Below are positions 54,478-62,628 of a DNA stretch of 64,000 nt, in pieces. Source of the stretch: Pedobacter nototheniae (GTDB lineage: Bacteria; Bacteroidota; Bacteroidia; Sphingobacteriales; Sphingobacteriaceae). How positions within the stretch are numbered: the stretch's first letter is position 1; each line of letters opens with the position of its first letter. The notes below the pieces were generated by a model. It worked only from the letters and a program-made list of their open reading frames with translations, was not told where the DNA came from and searched no databases. The position numbers and the translations under genes are program-made. The DNA is taken from assembly GCF_004335085.1 (NCBI RefSeq), contig NZ_RQRS01000001.1, positions 248,001 to 312,000 on the forward strand. Reading direction: 5' to 3'.

Positions 54478-55389
54478 CTAAATCAGATTATTTTTTATGT
54501 AGTTATAACTCTCTGAAATACTTTGGTAAGGGTCCTTTTTAATTACATCCTGCTCGGTAAAAATATAATCCAATCCGGCAAGTTTAGCCTGGGCAAAAAT
54601 GCTTTTGAAATCTATTCTTCCTGATCCTACTTCAGCAAAAATAGTTTTGTCTTGCTTATCCATATCCTTTACATGAAAAAGGTTATAACGACCAGGGTTC
54701 TTTTTAAACATTTCAATAGGATCTAATCCGGCATTAACCGCCCAAAATAAATCAAGCTCAAAGCTAACTAGTTTTGGATCAGTTTCTTTAAGTAAAATAT
54801 CGTATCCTGTTTGTCCACCACCTTGGTCTTTAAATTCAAAGTTGTGGTTATGGTAACCCAATTTTAAGCCTGATTTTCGGCATAGTTCTGCCGCTGTATT
54901 AAACTTGGAAGCCATTTTTTTATAATCATCCACTGTTCCCGCTGTTCTTACATTGGGAGGCAGGGCAGGAATGATGAAATATTTTTGCCCAACTGTTGCT
55001 GCGGTTTCAATGTATTGTTTCAAAAGTTTATCATCACCGCTGATTAAGAATTCTGTTGTATTGTAATGCCCGCTTGGGGAGGTTAAATTATTTGATTGCA
55101 ACAAGGCGTTAAAATCCTTCGCTTCCAAGCCCCAAAAGCCCTTTACTTCGTATTTCCCTGGATAGCCATAGTAGGTTTCTACCTGGTTATAACCAATTTT
55201 GGCTACTTTGGTAATGGTTTCAGTTACATTTGCTGTTAACTGTTCTCTTAAAGTAAACAGTTGAATCCCAATTTTAGAAATTTTAAGGTTGCTGTTATTG
55301 GCTAACGCTGAAGTAATTATAGATGGGCTTAAAAACGCTGCTGCTGCAGCTACACCTGCTCTTTGCAAAAATGTTCTTCTATTTGTCAT
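54478..55389 (-). CDS. Exported sugar isomerase/epimerase-like TIM barrel (paralogue 2)
   Basis: This 303-aa AP-endonuclease-2-type barrel has a Tat signal (NRRTFLQRAGVAAAAAFLS). It is closely similar to 43744-44616: KIGIQLFTLREQLTANV, VETYYGYPGKYEVKGFWGL, YHNHNFEFKDQGGGQTGYD, FELDLFWAVNAGLDPIEMF and LFHVKDMDKQDK. It follows the TonB receptor after 45 bp containing a hairpin. A periplasmic step on the imported keto-glycoside is inferred. Confidence 0.86.
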   Translation of the reverse strand: MTNRRTFLQRAGVAAAAAFLSPSIITSALANNSNLKISKIGIQLFTLREQLTANVTETITKVAKIGYNQVETYYGYPGKYEVKGFWGLEAKDFNALLQSNNLTSPSGHYNTTEFLISGDDKLLKQYIETAATVGQKYFIIPALPPNVRTAGTVDDYKKMASKFNTAAELCRKSGLKLGYHNHNFEFKDQGGGQTGYDILLKETDPKLVSFELDLFWAVNAGLDPIEMFKKNPGRYNLFHVKDMDKQDKTIFAEVGSGRIDFKSIFAQAKLAGLDYIFTEQDVIKKDPYQSISESYNYIKNNLI

Positions 55390-55402
55390 GTTGTTAAATT
55401 AA

Positions 55403-55430
55403 AAAGCCAGCGCTATTAAACGCTGGCTTT
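55403..55430 (-). terminator. Hairpin between TonB receptor and TIM-barrel genes
   Basis: AAAGCCAGCG (55403-55412) and CGCTGGCTTT (55421-55430) form a perfect 10-bp stem with loop CTATTAAA, 5 bases after the receptor stop codon. On the minus strand the stem ends in TTT, so it may partly terminate or protect the receptor mRNA. Confidence 0.75.
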
Positions 55431-55434
55431 GTTA

Positions 55435-58365
55435 TTAAAATGAATAAGATAATGATCCCCAGAAAGTGCGTTGAAGTAAGGTTCTTCCAATCATTAATGT
55501 GCCTGGCGTTACTTTAGAGAAATCTCTAAACTGATCGCCGCGAACATCACCTTCGGTAAGTACCCTTGCATTTAATAAGTTATCTGCCCAAAACCTAATG
55601 GCTACCTGTTTAGTAAAGTTATAACCTGCACCCGCTTTCATTACTACGTATGCGGGTAGTTTATAGCTGTCGCTTGGAGAGGTAAATCGACTGCCTACGT
55701 AGGTTGCAGATACATACAAGTTTACTTTTTTATAATCATAATTTGCGCCAAGTTCTGTGTTCAGTACTGGCACTCTTTCGGTTCTGTTGCCTGTAAAGCT
55801 GTAGTCTTTATCTCCAAACTCGGCTAATACGGCAGAGTTTGTGCGGGTAGAAGCAGTGTAATCTGTATATTTAGAATCCTGTAAAGTTCCGGTAAGCCTT
55901 AAACTAAGTGGTTTAAATACTTTATAAGAAATCTCGTACTCTGCGCTCCACGTTCTAGTCGATCCAAAAGCAACTAGCGATTGTGTTCCAGCTGTTGTTG
56001 TAGGAACATTGATTGTTAAAGAGGTGTTTTTTATGGCAGAATAACTTCCTGATGCAAAAATGGCCAGGTTGTTTTTAGCATATTTAAAACCAATTTCTCC
56101 TAAATAAACCGGGCGCTTTTTAATGTTGGCAGGGTTATAGGCTGATGCATTATAATCGCCAATGTTTGGTGCGTTGTAAGCTTTGGTTGCACGAGCGAAA
56201 ATACTTGCTGTAGCGTTGATTTTATAATTTGCACCTATTGAGGCAGACCAATTGGTTAAAGTTTCATTATAATCTGTATAGCCCAAAATGGTTGCTGTAG
56301 ATGCTGCTGTTATATTTGGGGTACCGTTGGCAGTTAAAGCGTAAAATGGTCTTTTGCCTTTAACATTCTGGTTATCTATCCTCGCTCCAATATCCAAACG
56401 CCATTGATCGCTGATTTTAATTTCGTCGCTGGCATAGGCCGATAATGTTCTGGTATCGCCAATAAAGGTATTTTTAGTTTGAATGGTTCTTTCTGCAGCA
56501 GTTGGGCTTTGCAATATAATACTTGGATGCTCTTTAAATTCAGAAAAACTTCTGAAAGCATATCTTAAATCATCACGATTGTACTGGTGGATGCCTAAAC
56601 CTAAACTTAAACTATGTTTTTCGAAGGTTTTTTTCAAGTCAAGATAATCTACAACTTGTACGTCGCTATTCATTTGTGCATTGGCTGAAGAAGTGATAAC
56701 CTGATCGCCAGCATTGAAAGGAGCAACAGCGCCACCAGGATAATAATATGGTGTAGCAGCAGTTCTGGCGGCAATACCGCTTGGCACTGTGTATGTACTG
56801 TTGGTGTGCGTGTTTTGATAGCGGAAATTATTTACAATCTGCCATCCACCATCTGTCATATAGTTAAACTGAAAGCCAGCAGAACCTAATTTAGTGTGAA
56901 TACCATCCTTTAGGCTAAAATTATGACTGCTTCCTACCGGATCGGTATAGCTCCACTCTGTTTGCAATGGAACAATAGATTGACTTACCATATCGTAACT
57001 GCCATAAGTTCTTGGTTTCCCAGTTCCATCGTATGGATAGTAACTTGTTAGTAAAAACTGTACTTTATCATTCAGGTATTTTCCGTAAACCCTGATAAAG
57101 CCTTTATTGTTTTTAAAGTTAAATGTCATGTTTCCTTTAATTTGCCCACCCTGGTTTGCTGGCGAAAAACCTTGATCTACTACACCTTTATCTGTCCTGT
57201 AAAAACCACCTATGTTATATTTAATTAAATCGTTTATTTTGCCACCTGTATTTCCATCAAAACGATATAAACCCTGAGAAAGTCCGCTGGTAAATTTAAC
57301 CTGTCCATATTGCTTGTCGGCGCCCACGTAGCTAATGTTATTTACCACTGCGCCAGGTGTATTTGCTTGGATTATTGAAGCATTTCCACCTCTTACTGCC
57401 TCAATATTTTGGATGGTTAAATCTGTTTTATAATATTGATCTACCGAAGGGTTTGTATTAAAACCTGTTGGTAAAAGTGGCAAGCCATCTTCTTGTATCC
57501 CTAAGAAAATATAGCCTCCCTGCTGTGGAAATCCCCTTACCCAAACATTCCCTGGTCCATCGCCACCAGTACTTTCTACAGTTAAACCTGGTATAGCTTT
57601 TAGTAAATCGGTGCTATTTAAAGGTGCACGGTTTGTAATATCCTGGTTGCTTACCGAAGTTAGGGCAACACTACTTTCTAGTTTTTTCTTCGGATTACCA
57701 CCCGTTACCATAACACCTTCCAGCTGTAAGGCATCTTCTGATAAGCTGATGTTTAAATTTTCATCGGCATTGCCTGGTGATAAAGTAACTTCTTTTGAAA
57801 TAAAGCCAACGTAAGTAAGCACAATAATGCGACTATCTACTGTTAAGCCCTTTAAAGCAAAATTACCATTTAAATCTGTGGTGGTTCCTATGGTTTTACC
57901 TTTTACCGTAACGGATACACCAGGTAGAGGATTGCCTTTACTATCGCTTACTTTACCCGTAACTACGCCATCAAAAGCTTTTAATAGTTCTAAATTGTTG
58001 TTGGCCGGAATGGAATAAAGTAAAATCTGATCTTTTACTATGCGATAACCTACATCATATTTTTTTAAGGAATTATCTAAAAAGTACTTGAGTTTTTGAT
58101 TTACAACATTGATAGATACTTTCCTGTTAGAATTAATTAATTGTGGGCTATACACAAATTGTACACTTGCCATATTACTGGCTTTATCTATAATGGTTTT
58201 AATATCAATTTGTTCTGCTTTAATTGAGATTTGTTTATTAAGAAAATCCTGTGCTTTTGCATCTTTAGCCAATGCGCTACAGGTAAATATGGTAATTGCT
58301 AATATCTGGTAGATCGAATTTCTCATTGCATATAGAGCCAGGGAAATAAGTAGTTTTTTTTTCAT
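55435..58365 (-). CDS. TonB-dependent receptor with STN signalling domain
   Basis: This 976-aa outer-membrane receptor starts with a signal sequence (cut near DAKAQ). It has an STN domain (about 45-115: ISIKAEQIDIKTIIDKASNM) that talks to FecR, then a carboxypeptidase-regulatory-like beta domain (GVVTGKVSDSKGNPLPGVSV, about 130-210). The plug (TGGNPKKKLESSVALTSVSN) and 22-strand barrel follow, ending SLSYSF. The ECF-FecR pair lies immediately upstream, which is the standard transenvelope signalling trio. No SusD partner is present, so the ligand need not be a large glycan; a glycoside is inferred from the downstream enzymes. Its leader overlaps a predicted antisense RNA. Confidence 0.92.
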   Translation of the reverse strand: MKKKLLISLALYAMRNSIYQILAITIFTCSALAKDAKAQDFLNKQISIKAEQIDIKTIIDKASNMASVQFVYSPQLINSNRKVSINVVNQKLKYFLDNSLKKYDVGYRIVKDQILLYSIPANNNLELLKAFDGVVTGKVSDSKGNPLPGVSVTVKGKTIGTTTDLNGNFALKGLTVDSRIIVLTYVGFISKEVTLSPGNADENLNISLSEDALQLEGVMVTGGNPKKKLESSVALTSVSNQDITNRAPLNSTDLLKAIPGLTVESTGGDGPGNVWVRGFPQQGGYIFLGIQEDGLPLLPTGFNTNPSVDQYYKTDLTIQNIEAVRGGNASIIQANTPGAVVNNISYVGADKQYGQVKFTSGLSQGLYRFDGNTGGKINDLIKYNIGGFYRTDKGVVDQGFSPANQGGQIKGNMTFNFKNNKGFIRVYGKYLNDKVQFLLTSYYPYDGTGKPRTYGSYDMVSQSIVPLQTEWSYTDPVGSSHNFSLKDGIHTKLGSAGFQFNYMTDGGWQIVNNFRYQNTHTNSTYTVPSGIAARTAATPYYYPGGAVAPFNAGDQVITSSANAQMNSDVQVVDYLDLKKTFEKHSLSLGLGIHQYNRDDLRYAFRSFSEFKEHPSIILQSPTAAERTIQTKNTFIGDTRTLSAYASDEIKISDQWRLDIGARIDNQNVKGKRPFYALTANGTPNITAASTATILGYTDYNETLTNWSASIGANYKINATASIFARATKAYNAPNIGDYNASAYNPANIKKRPVYLGEIGFKYAKNNLAIFASGSYSAIKNTSLTINVPTTTAGTQSLVAFGSTRTWSAEYEISYKVFKPLSLRLTGTLQDSKYTDYTASTRTNSAVLAEFGDKDYSFTGNRTERVPVLNTELGANYDYKKVNLYVSATYVGSRFTSPSDSYKLPAYVVMKAGAGYNFTKQVAIRFWADNLLNARVLTEGDVRGDQFRDFSKVTPGTLMIGRTLLQRTFWGSLSYSF

Positions 58366-58372
58366 AAATTTG
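58365..58372 (+). promoter_or_regulatory. Plus-strand -7 box TAAATTTG at the receptor start codon
   Basis: TAAATTTG fits TAnnTTTG on the plus strand, beginning on the base paired with the first base of the receptor ATG. No clear -33 element is seen. It would fire away from the receptor gene, into its leader region. Confidence 0.4.
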
Positions 58373-58378
58373 GTTATT

Positions 58379-58479
58379 GTTCATTAAATGATAGGATTTA
58401 TTGGACATAGAAATACCCGAATACATTCTTAATGTATTTAACTCGCCGGCAATGCCCCACATTGTCGGCTTTGTTTTTT
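58379..58479 (+). ncRNA. Predicted antisense sRNA over the TonB-receptor leader (about 100 nt)
   Basis: No plus-strand protein gene lies here, yet a plus-strand -7 box (58365-58372) and a textbook plus-strand terminator (58445-58479) are spaced to give an RNA of about 100 nt. Such an RNA would be fully complementary to the 5' leader of the receptor mRNA. Position and orientation resemble the DonS-type sRNAs of Bacteroides, which lie between an anti-sigma gene and a susC-like gene. Start site and existence are predictions. Confidence 0.4.
58445..58479 (+). terminator. Plus-strand intrinsic terminator in the receptor leader
   Basis: GCCGGCAATG (58445-58454) pairs with CATTGTCGGC (58460-58469) with one G-U pair and loop CCCCA, followed by TTTGTTTTTT. 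On the minus strand no T tract follows, so it is a plus-strand terminator although all neighbouring genes are on the minus strand. Confidence 0.75.
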
Positions 58480-58558
58480 CAAGAATATATTAGGTGTGTT
58501 AGCCTGTGGCTAAGGACTGTTTGAGATGGTTTGTTGCTTCATAATTTATATATTTTGG

Positions 58559-59581
58559 TTAGTTGTGGTTTGAAACCATGATGTTGGTTCCGTTAATTGA
58601 ATATTTGCCCGAAATAGAGCCGCAAATCAAGCTAAGCTGATCGTAAAGCCCTTTTTTACTTAAATCACCTGTAAATGTATAGTCTAATAACTGCTCATTT
58701 TCAGTTTTAATTTCTATACCGTAGGCTTCTGTTAATGTTTTAAAAATATCTCTCAACCGTTCTTCTTTAAAGTTGTAGCTAATGCTGTTCGGAATATTAT
58801 AGGCTACCGCAAGTGGAATAGGCTTTTCTACCAGCGTTTTATTTAACTGATGTTTGCTAAAAATTCCTTTTTGATTTGGTGTAAGTAATATTGTTTTTGC
58901 AATCTTATGAGTTTCTAAGTCAATAAGTTTACTTTTTATATTCTCATCTACCTGAACTTTACCCGTTCTTACCGAAACTTGAGCTGGGCCTTTATCTCCA
59001 CATTCTCTAATAAAAAAACTGGTACCTAAAACCCGAACAACTAAGTGCTGGTTATACACATAAAATGGTTTCGCTGGGTTTTTACTTACCGCAAAAAAGG
59101 CATTACCATTTAGGTAAACGTTTCTTTTATCAACTGCGAAAACCTTCGGATAAATAATACTCGCCTTTGGTGCAAGTGTAATTGTACTATAATCTGGCAG
59201 GTTTACAATAATGTTATGGTTGCTATTATTCTTTTCAGTAATTAAAGTTAAACCACTGTTTTCATCTATAAACGAATGTTGTGCATGATTATAATTGATA
59301 GCATATAAACCAGCAATTAAAAATGCGACAGTTATAGATGCCGCAATGGCTACTTTAACCCAAGTACGTTTTAAACTAATTTTTTTGACAGGCAGGTATC
59401 TTTCGGTTTCTAAATTGGCCCAAACTCTATTGCTCATTTCATCAAGCTCTGTAGCTGATAGCTGATTGATATTTTTGTCTCCCAGAAGATCATACCATTT
59501 ATTTACAAAAAGCTTTTCACTTTCTGTACAATTTCCCTCCTCATAACGGGTTAGCAGATCGATAAACGATTGTTGGTTCAT
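58559..59581 (-). CDS. FecR-family anti-sigma factor
   Basis: This 340-aa protein has an N-terminal cytoplasmic sigma-binding part (about 1-70, FIDLLTRYEEGNCTESEKLFVNKWYD), one membrane helix (about 73-92, AIAASITVAFLIAGLYAI) and the FecR domain (LPDYSTITLAPKASIIYP, VYLNGNAFFAVSKNPAKPFYV). The Bacteroidota DUF4974 end follows (ISYNFKEERLRDIFKTLTEA). It holds the sigma factor inactive until the receptor STN domain signals substrate. It is placed between the sigma gene (104 bp upstream) and the receptor. Confidence 0.93.
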   Translation of the reverse strand: MNQQSFIDLLTRYEEGNCTESEKLFVNKWYDLLGDKNINQLSATELDEMSNRVWANLETERYLPVKKISLKRTWVKVAIAASITVAFLIAGLYAINYNHAQHSFIDENSGLTLITEKNNSNHNIIVNLPDYSTITLAPKASIIYPKVFAVDKRNVYLNGNAFFAVSKNPAKPFYVYNQHLVVRVLGTSFFIRECGDKGPAQVSVRTGKVQVDENIKSKLIDLETHKIAKTILLTPNQKGIFSKHQLNKTLVEKPIPLAVAYNIPNSISYNFKEERLRDIFKTLTEAYGIEIKTENEQLLDYTFTGDLSKKGLYDQLSLICGSISGKYSINGTNIMVSNHN

Positions 59582-59685
59582 AAAGATATATTTGGCGCAA
59601 TTATATACAGGTAACGCAACCAGCTATAAACCCTAAACAGAAAGGTAAAATAAATTTAAATATTTTACAACTAGTTGATAATGAG

Positions 59686-60249
59686 TTATAAAAAAGAATA
59701 GAAGTTTTTGATGTATAGCTTTATACGCTTTAATGATCTTGTGATGTGGTATTCTACAGCCTTTTCAGAAATGTTTAATTCAGCAGAAATATCTTTTGTA
59801 GTTTGGTGTTCATATCTGCTCAGCCTAAAAACCTCTTGTGTTTTTTCAGGTAAAGAATTTATTCCCTCTTCAATAAGTCCTGATAAGTCATTTAAACTAA
59901 CAATATTGGCTGTATCCTGATGGTTTTCGCTATAATTAAGATTTTTATATTCAATGTATTTATTTTCCATCACTTGTTTACGGATGTGGTTTATTACACT
60001 AAACTTTAAAGAACCAAATAAATAGGATTGCAGGTTTTGTATTTCGGCACTTAGTCTTTTTTCCCAAAGAGAAATAAATATATTTTGAACCAGTTCTTCA
60101 GCAATTATCTTATCGCCGGTTTTTTTATAAGCCGCAGAAAGTAGTGACTTACTGAATAGAAAATAAATTTTTTCATAAGCCCCTTTATCGCCAGTTTTAA
60201 GGCGATTAATTAAATCAGCAGAATCTTGTGGCTCAACAAGAAGGGTCAT
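59686..60249 (-). CDS. ECF sigma factor, Bacteroidota sigma-70 expansion family
   Basis: This 187-aa protein has region 2 (YEKIYFLFSKSLLSAAYKKT, LVQNIFISLWEKR, QSYLFGSLKFSVINHIRK) and region 4 (GINSLPEKTQEVFRLSRYEH, TTKDISAELNISEKAVEYHI) but no region 3, as in ECF factors. The helix-turn-helix wording matches the 'Bacteroides expansion' group that pairs with FecR proteins. It should direct transcription of the downstream receptor and enzyme genes. Confidence 0.93.
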   Translation of the reverse strand: MTLLVEPQDSADLINRLKTGDKGAYEKIYFLFSKSLLSAAYKKTGDKIIAEELVQNIFISLWEKRLSAEIQNLQSYLFGSLKFSVINHIRKQVMENKYIEYKNLNYSENHQDTANIVSLNDLSGLIEEGINSLPEKTQEVFRLSRYEHQTTKDISAELNISEKAVEYHITRSLKRIKLYIKNFYSFL

Positions 60250-60395
60250 TATTGGTTATAGATATGTTTCGTATAGTAAATGTAACGATTTATTTATTTT
60301 ATAGATCAACATAGCTTTATAAAATGCTGCGGTTTTTCTCCTTAAAGAACAGCTTGTTACCCGGTTTTTTTAAAAGCAGAATAAAGAATAAATAA

Positions 60396-60430
60396 TTTGT
60401 GTTTCTTTTTACCTCATTTTTTTACCTTTG
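60396..60430 (+). promoter_or_regulatory. Promoter of the SDR threonine dehydrogenase gene
   Basis: TTTG (60396-60399) and TACCTTTG (60423-60430) are 23 bases apart; the ATG follows 18 bases later. Confidence 0.6.
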
Positions 60431-60447
60431 CTAAATTTCGATAAAAT

Positions 60448-61392
60448 ATGCAGGAAAAAATAGTTGTTTTAGGCTCCAACGGGCAAATAGGTACAGAGTT
60501 GGTAACCATGTTGCGTAAAATCCATGGCGATGATAATGTAATTGCATGCGATATCCGCAGGCCTGATTATGACATTAAAAATGCGGGACCATTTGAATTT
60601 GTAAACGTTTTGGAAAAAGATATCATCAACGGTATTTTCCAAAAATATAAACCAACACAAGTTTATTTACTTGCTGCATTATTATCTGCCACAGGCGAAC
60701 AAAATCCTAAGCTTGCCTGGGATTTAAACATGAATGGTTTATTGAATGTTTTGGATTTAGCCTTAGAATATAAAACAGCTAAAGTATACTGGCCAAGCTC
60801 AATTGCCGTTTTCGGACCAAATTCTCCTAAGGATAATACGCCACAATATTGTATTATGGACCCTAATACCGTTTACGGAATTAGTAAGTTAGCTGGTGAG
60901 CGTTGGTGCGAATATTATCATCAAAAATATGGCTTGGATGTTCGTAGTATCCGATACCCAGGTTTAATTAGCTGGAAAGCCGCTCCAGGTGGTGGAACAA
61001 CTGATTATGCCATTCACATTTTTCATGATGCATTAAAAAAAGGAAGCTACCAAAGCTTTTTAAATGCAGAAACTGAATTGCCTATGATGTATATGGATGA
61101 TGCAATTAGAGGAACTATTGAATTGATGGATGCGCCTGCTGATAAAATTAGTGTTAGAAGTAGTTATAATTTTGGCGGTGTAAACTTTACTCCTGAAGTT
61201 TTAGCAAGCGAAATCAGAAAGCATATTCCAGATTTTAAATTAACTTACACCGATAACGATCCTCGTCAGCAAATTGCAAACAGTTGGCCACGTTCTATTG
61301 ATGATAGTTATGCTACAAAGGATTGGAACTGGAAACCCGAGTTCGATTTGTCGAAGCTTACAATAGATATGTTAAAAAATTTAAAAAAATAA
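60448..61392 (+). CDS. L-threonine 3-dehydrogenase, GalE/SDR-type
   Basis: This 314-aa extended short-chain dehydrogenase has the NAD motif GSNGQIG (9-15) and the catalytic Tyr143/Lys147 in NTVYGISKLAGERWCEYYHQ. The middle contains YWPSSIAVFGPNSPKD and the late part FGGVNFTPEVLASEIRKHIP. This matches the GalE-like L-threonine dehydrogenases known from Bacteroidota and Flavobacterium rather than UDP-sugar epimerases. It converts threonine to 2-amino-3-ketobutyrate with NAD. No kbl partner is adjacent. Confidence 0.85.
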   Translation: MQEKIVVLGSNGQIGTELVTMLRKIHGDDNVIACDIRRPDYDIKNAGPFEFVNVLEKDIINGIFQKYKPTQVYLLAALLSATGEQNPKLAWDLNMNGLLNVLDLALEYKTAKVYWPSSIAVFGPNSPKDNTPQYCIMDPNTVYGISKLAGERWCEYYHQKYGLDVRSIRYPGLISWKAAPGGGTTDYAIHIFHDALKKGSYQSFLNAETELPMMYMDDAIRGTIELMDAPADKISVRSSYNFGGVNFTPEVLASEIRKHIPDFKLTYTDNDPRQQIANSWPRSIDDSYATKDWNWKPEFDLSKLTIDMLKNLKK

Positions 61393-61465
61393 TATAAAGA
61401 TAGAGAGGTTTAAGATTGATGGCATAAGGTCTCTATCTCACATCTCATATCTCAATACTAAAAAA

Positions 61466-62194
61466 ATGGGAAGAGCATTCGAATTTAGAAAAGAGAGAAA
61501 ATTTAAGCGTTGGGCTAAAATGGCAGTCCAGTTTACGCGTATTGGTAAAGATATCGTAATGGCTGTTAAGGAATCAGGACCTCATCCTGAAACCAACTCT
61601 CGTTTACGTACGGCTATGCAAAATGCTAAGGCTGTAAATATGCCAAAAGATAGGGTTGAGGCTGCAATTAAACGTGCATCCGACAAATCAATGGCTAACT
61701 ACGAAGAAATTGTTTACGAAGGTTACGCGCCTCATGGTGTTGCTGTTTTAATAGAAACGGCCACAGATAATACCAATCGTACTGTAGCAAACGTGCGTAG
61801 TTACTTTAATAAAACTGATGGTTCTTTGGGTAAAACAGGTTCATTGGATTTTGTTTTTAACCGTAAATCTATTTTTCGCTTTGTACCTGCTGAAGGTTTA
61901 GATTTGGAAGAACTGGAATTTGAATTAATTGATGCCGGTTTAGAAGAATTATATGTTGAGGCTGATGAAGAAGGAAATGATATTGCTGTAGCTCAAGGTG
62001 CTTTTGAAAACTTCGGTTCTTTACAAAAAGCATTGGAAGAAAAAGGAATTGAATTAAAAAGTTCAAAACTAGAGCGCATTGCACTTTCTCACCACGAGGT
62101 AACTGAAGAGCAGGCAGCTGATGTATTAAAATTAATTGATAAGCTTGAAGAGGATGATGACGTTCAAGCGGTTTATCACAATATGGCGGAATAA
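61466..62194 (+). CDS. YebC/PmpR family protein
   Basis: This 242-aa protein carries the whole-family pattern: MGRAFEFRKERKFKRWAKMA, then FTRIGKDIVMAVKESGPHPE, NAKAVNMPKDRVEAAIKRAS, YEGYAPHGVAVLIETATDNT, and VRSYFNKTDGSLGKTGSLDF. It ends VLKLIDKLEEDDDVQAVYHN. Family members have been described as DNA-binding regulators and, more recently, as ribosome-associated factors easing proline stretches; which applies here is open. Confidence 0.95.
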   Translation: MGRAFEFRKERKFKRWAKMAVQFTRIGKDIVMAVKESGPHPETNSRLRTAMQNAKAVNMPKDRVEAAIKRASDKSMANYEEIVYEGYAPHGVAVLIETATDNTNRTVANVRSYFNKTDGSLGKTGSLDFVFNRKSIFRFVPAEGLDLEELEFELIDAGLEELYVEADEEGNDIAVAQGAFENFGSLQKALEEKGIELKSSKLERIALSHHEVTEEQAADVLKLIDKLEEDDDVQAVYHNMAE

Positions 62195-62212
62195 ATTTTA
62201 AACGTTATAAAA

Positions 62213-62252
62213 TAAAAAAAGGCTTAAAGAACTTGTTCTTTAAGCCTTTTTT
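62213..62252 (+). terminator. Intrinsic terminator after the YebC gene
   Basis: AAAAGGCTTAAAGAAC pairs perfectly with GTTCTTTAAGCCTTTT around a TT centre, followed by further T residues; the flanking A-run makes it bidirectional. Confidence 0.92.
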
Positions 62253-62628
62253 TATGTCTTTTTCTCTCCTAATAATTGCCCCTACCAACCAATGGTATAG
62301 CATTATAAAAAGTGAACTGGTACCTAAATACACATCACATTTTTATGTGATTGTGAAAATTTTATAAACTCCCCTATAAAGTTCACCTTTATTTAAACCA
62401 AATATTTACCATAATCAATAATCCTTATTAAGTGTGTTATTAAAAAAAAATAAGCATTGGTATGAGCCATTGTTCACCTATTTTTTAGATCATCCATCTA
62501 GGCGAAAGCCAAAACTCCTGAAACAGAAAAGCTGTTCAAGCGCTGATTTGTCTGCTCACTGCACCACAACCTATATAACTTGTGCTATTAATTAAAATTT
62601 CTATATACATAACCAAAAAAACAAACCA
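62253..62628. other. Gene-free leader of the GH18 gene
   Basis: After the terminator about 375 bases hold no open frame. A short hairpin ATCACAT-TTTT-ATGTGAT lies at 62334-62351. A GC-richer stretch around 62500-62570 could be a structured leader, but I recognise no riboswitch class. No exact TAnnTTTG box was found. Confidence 0.35.

Noticed and set aside
55435..58365. SusC-type glycan importer
   Set aside because: No SusD gene adjoins it; the STN domain and FecR/ECF pair indicate a regulated TonB receptor whose ligand cannot be assumed to be a polysaccharide.
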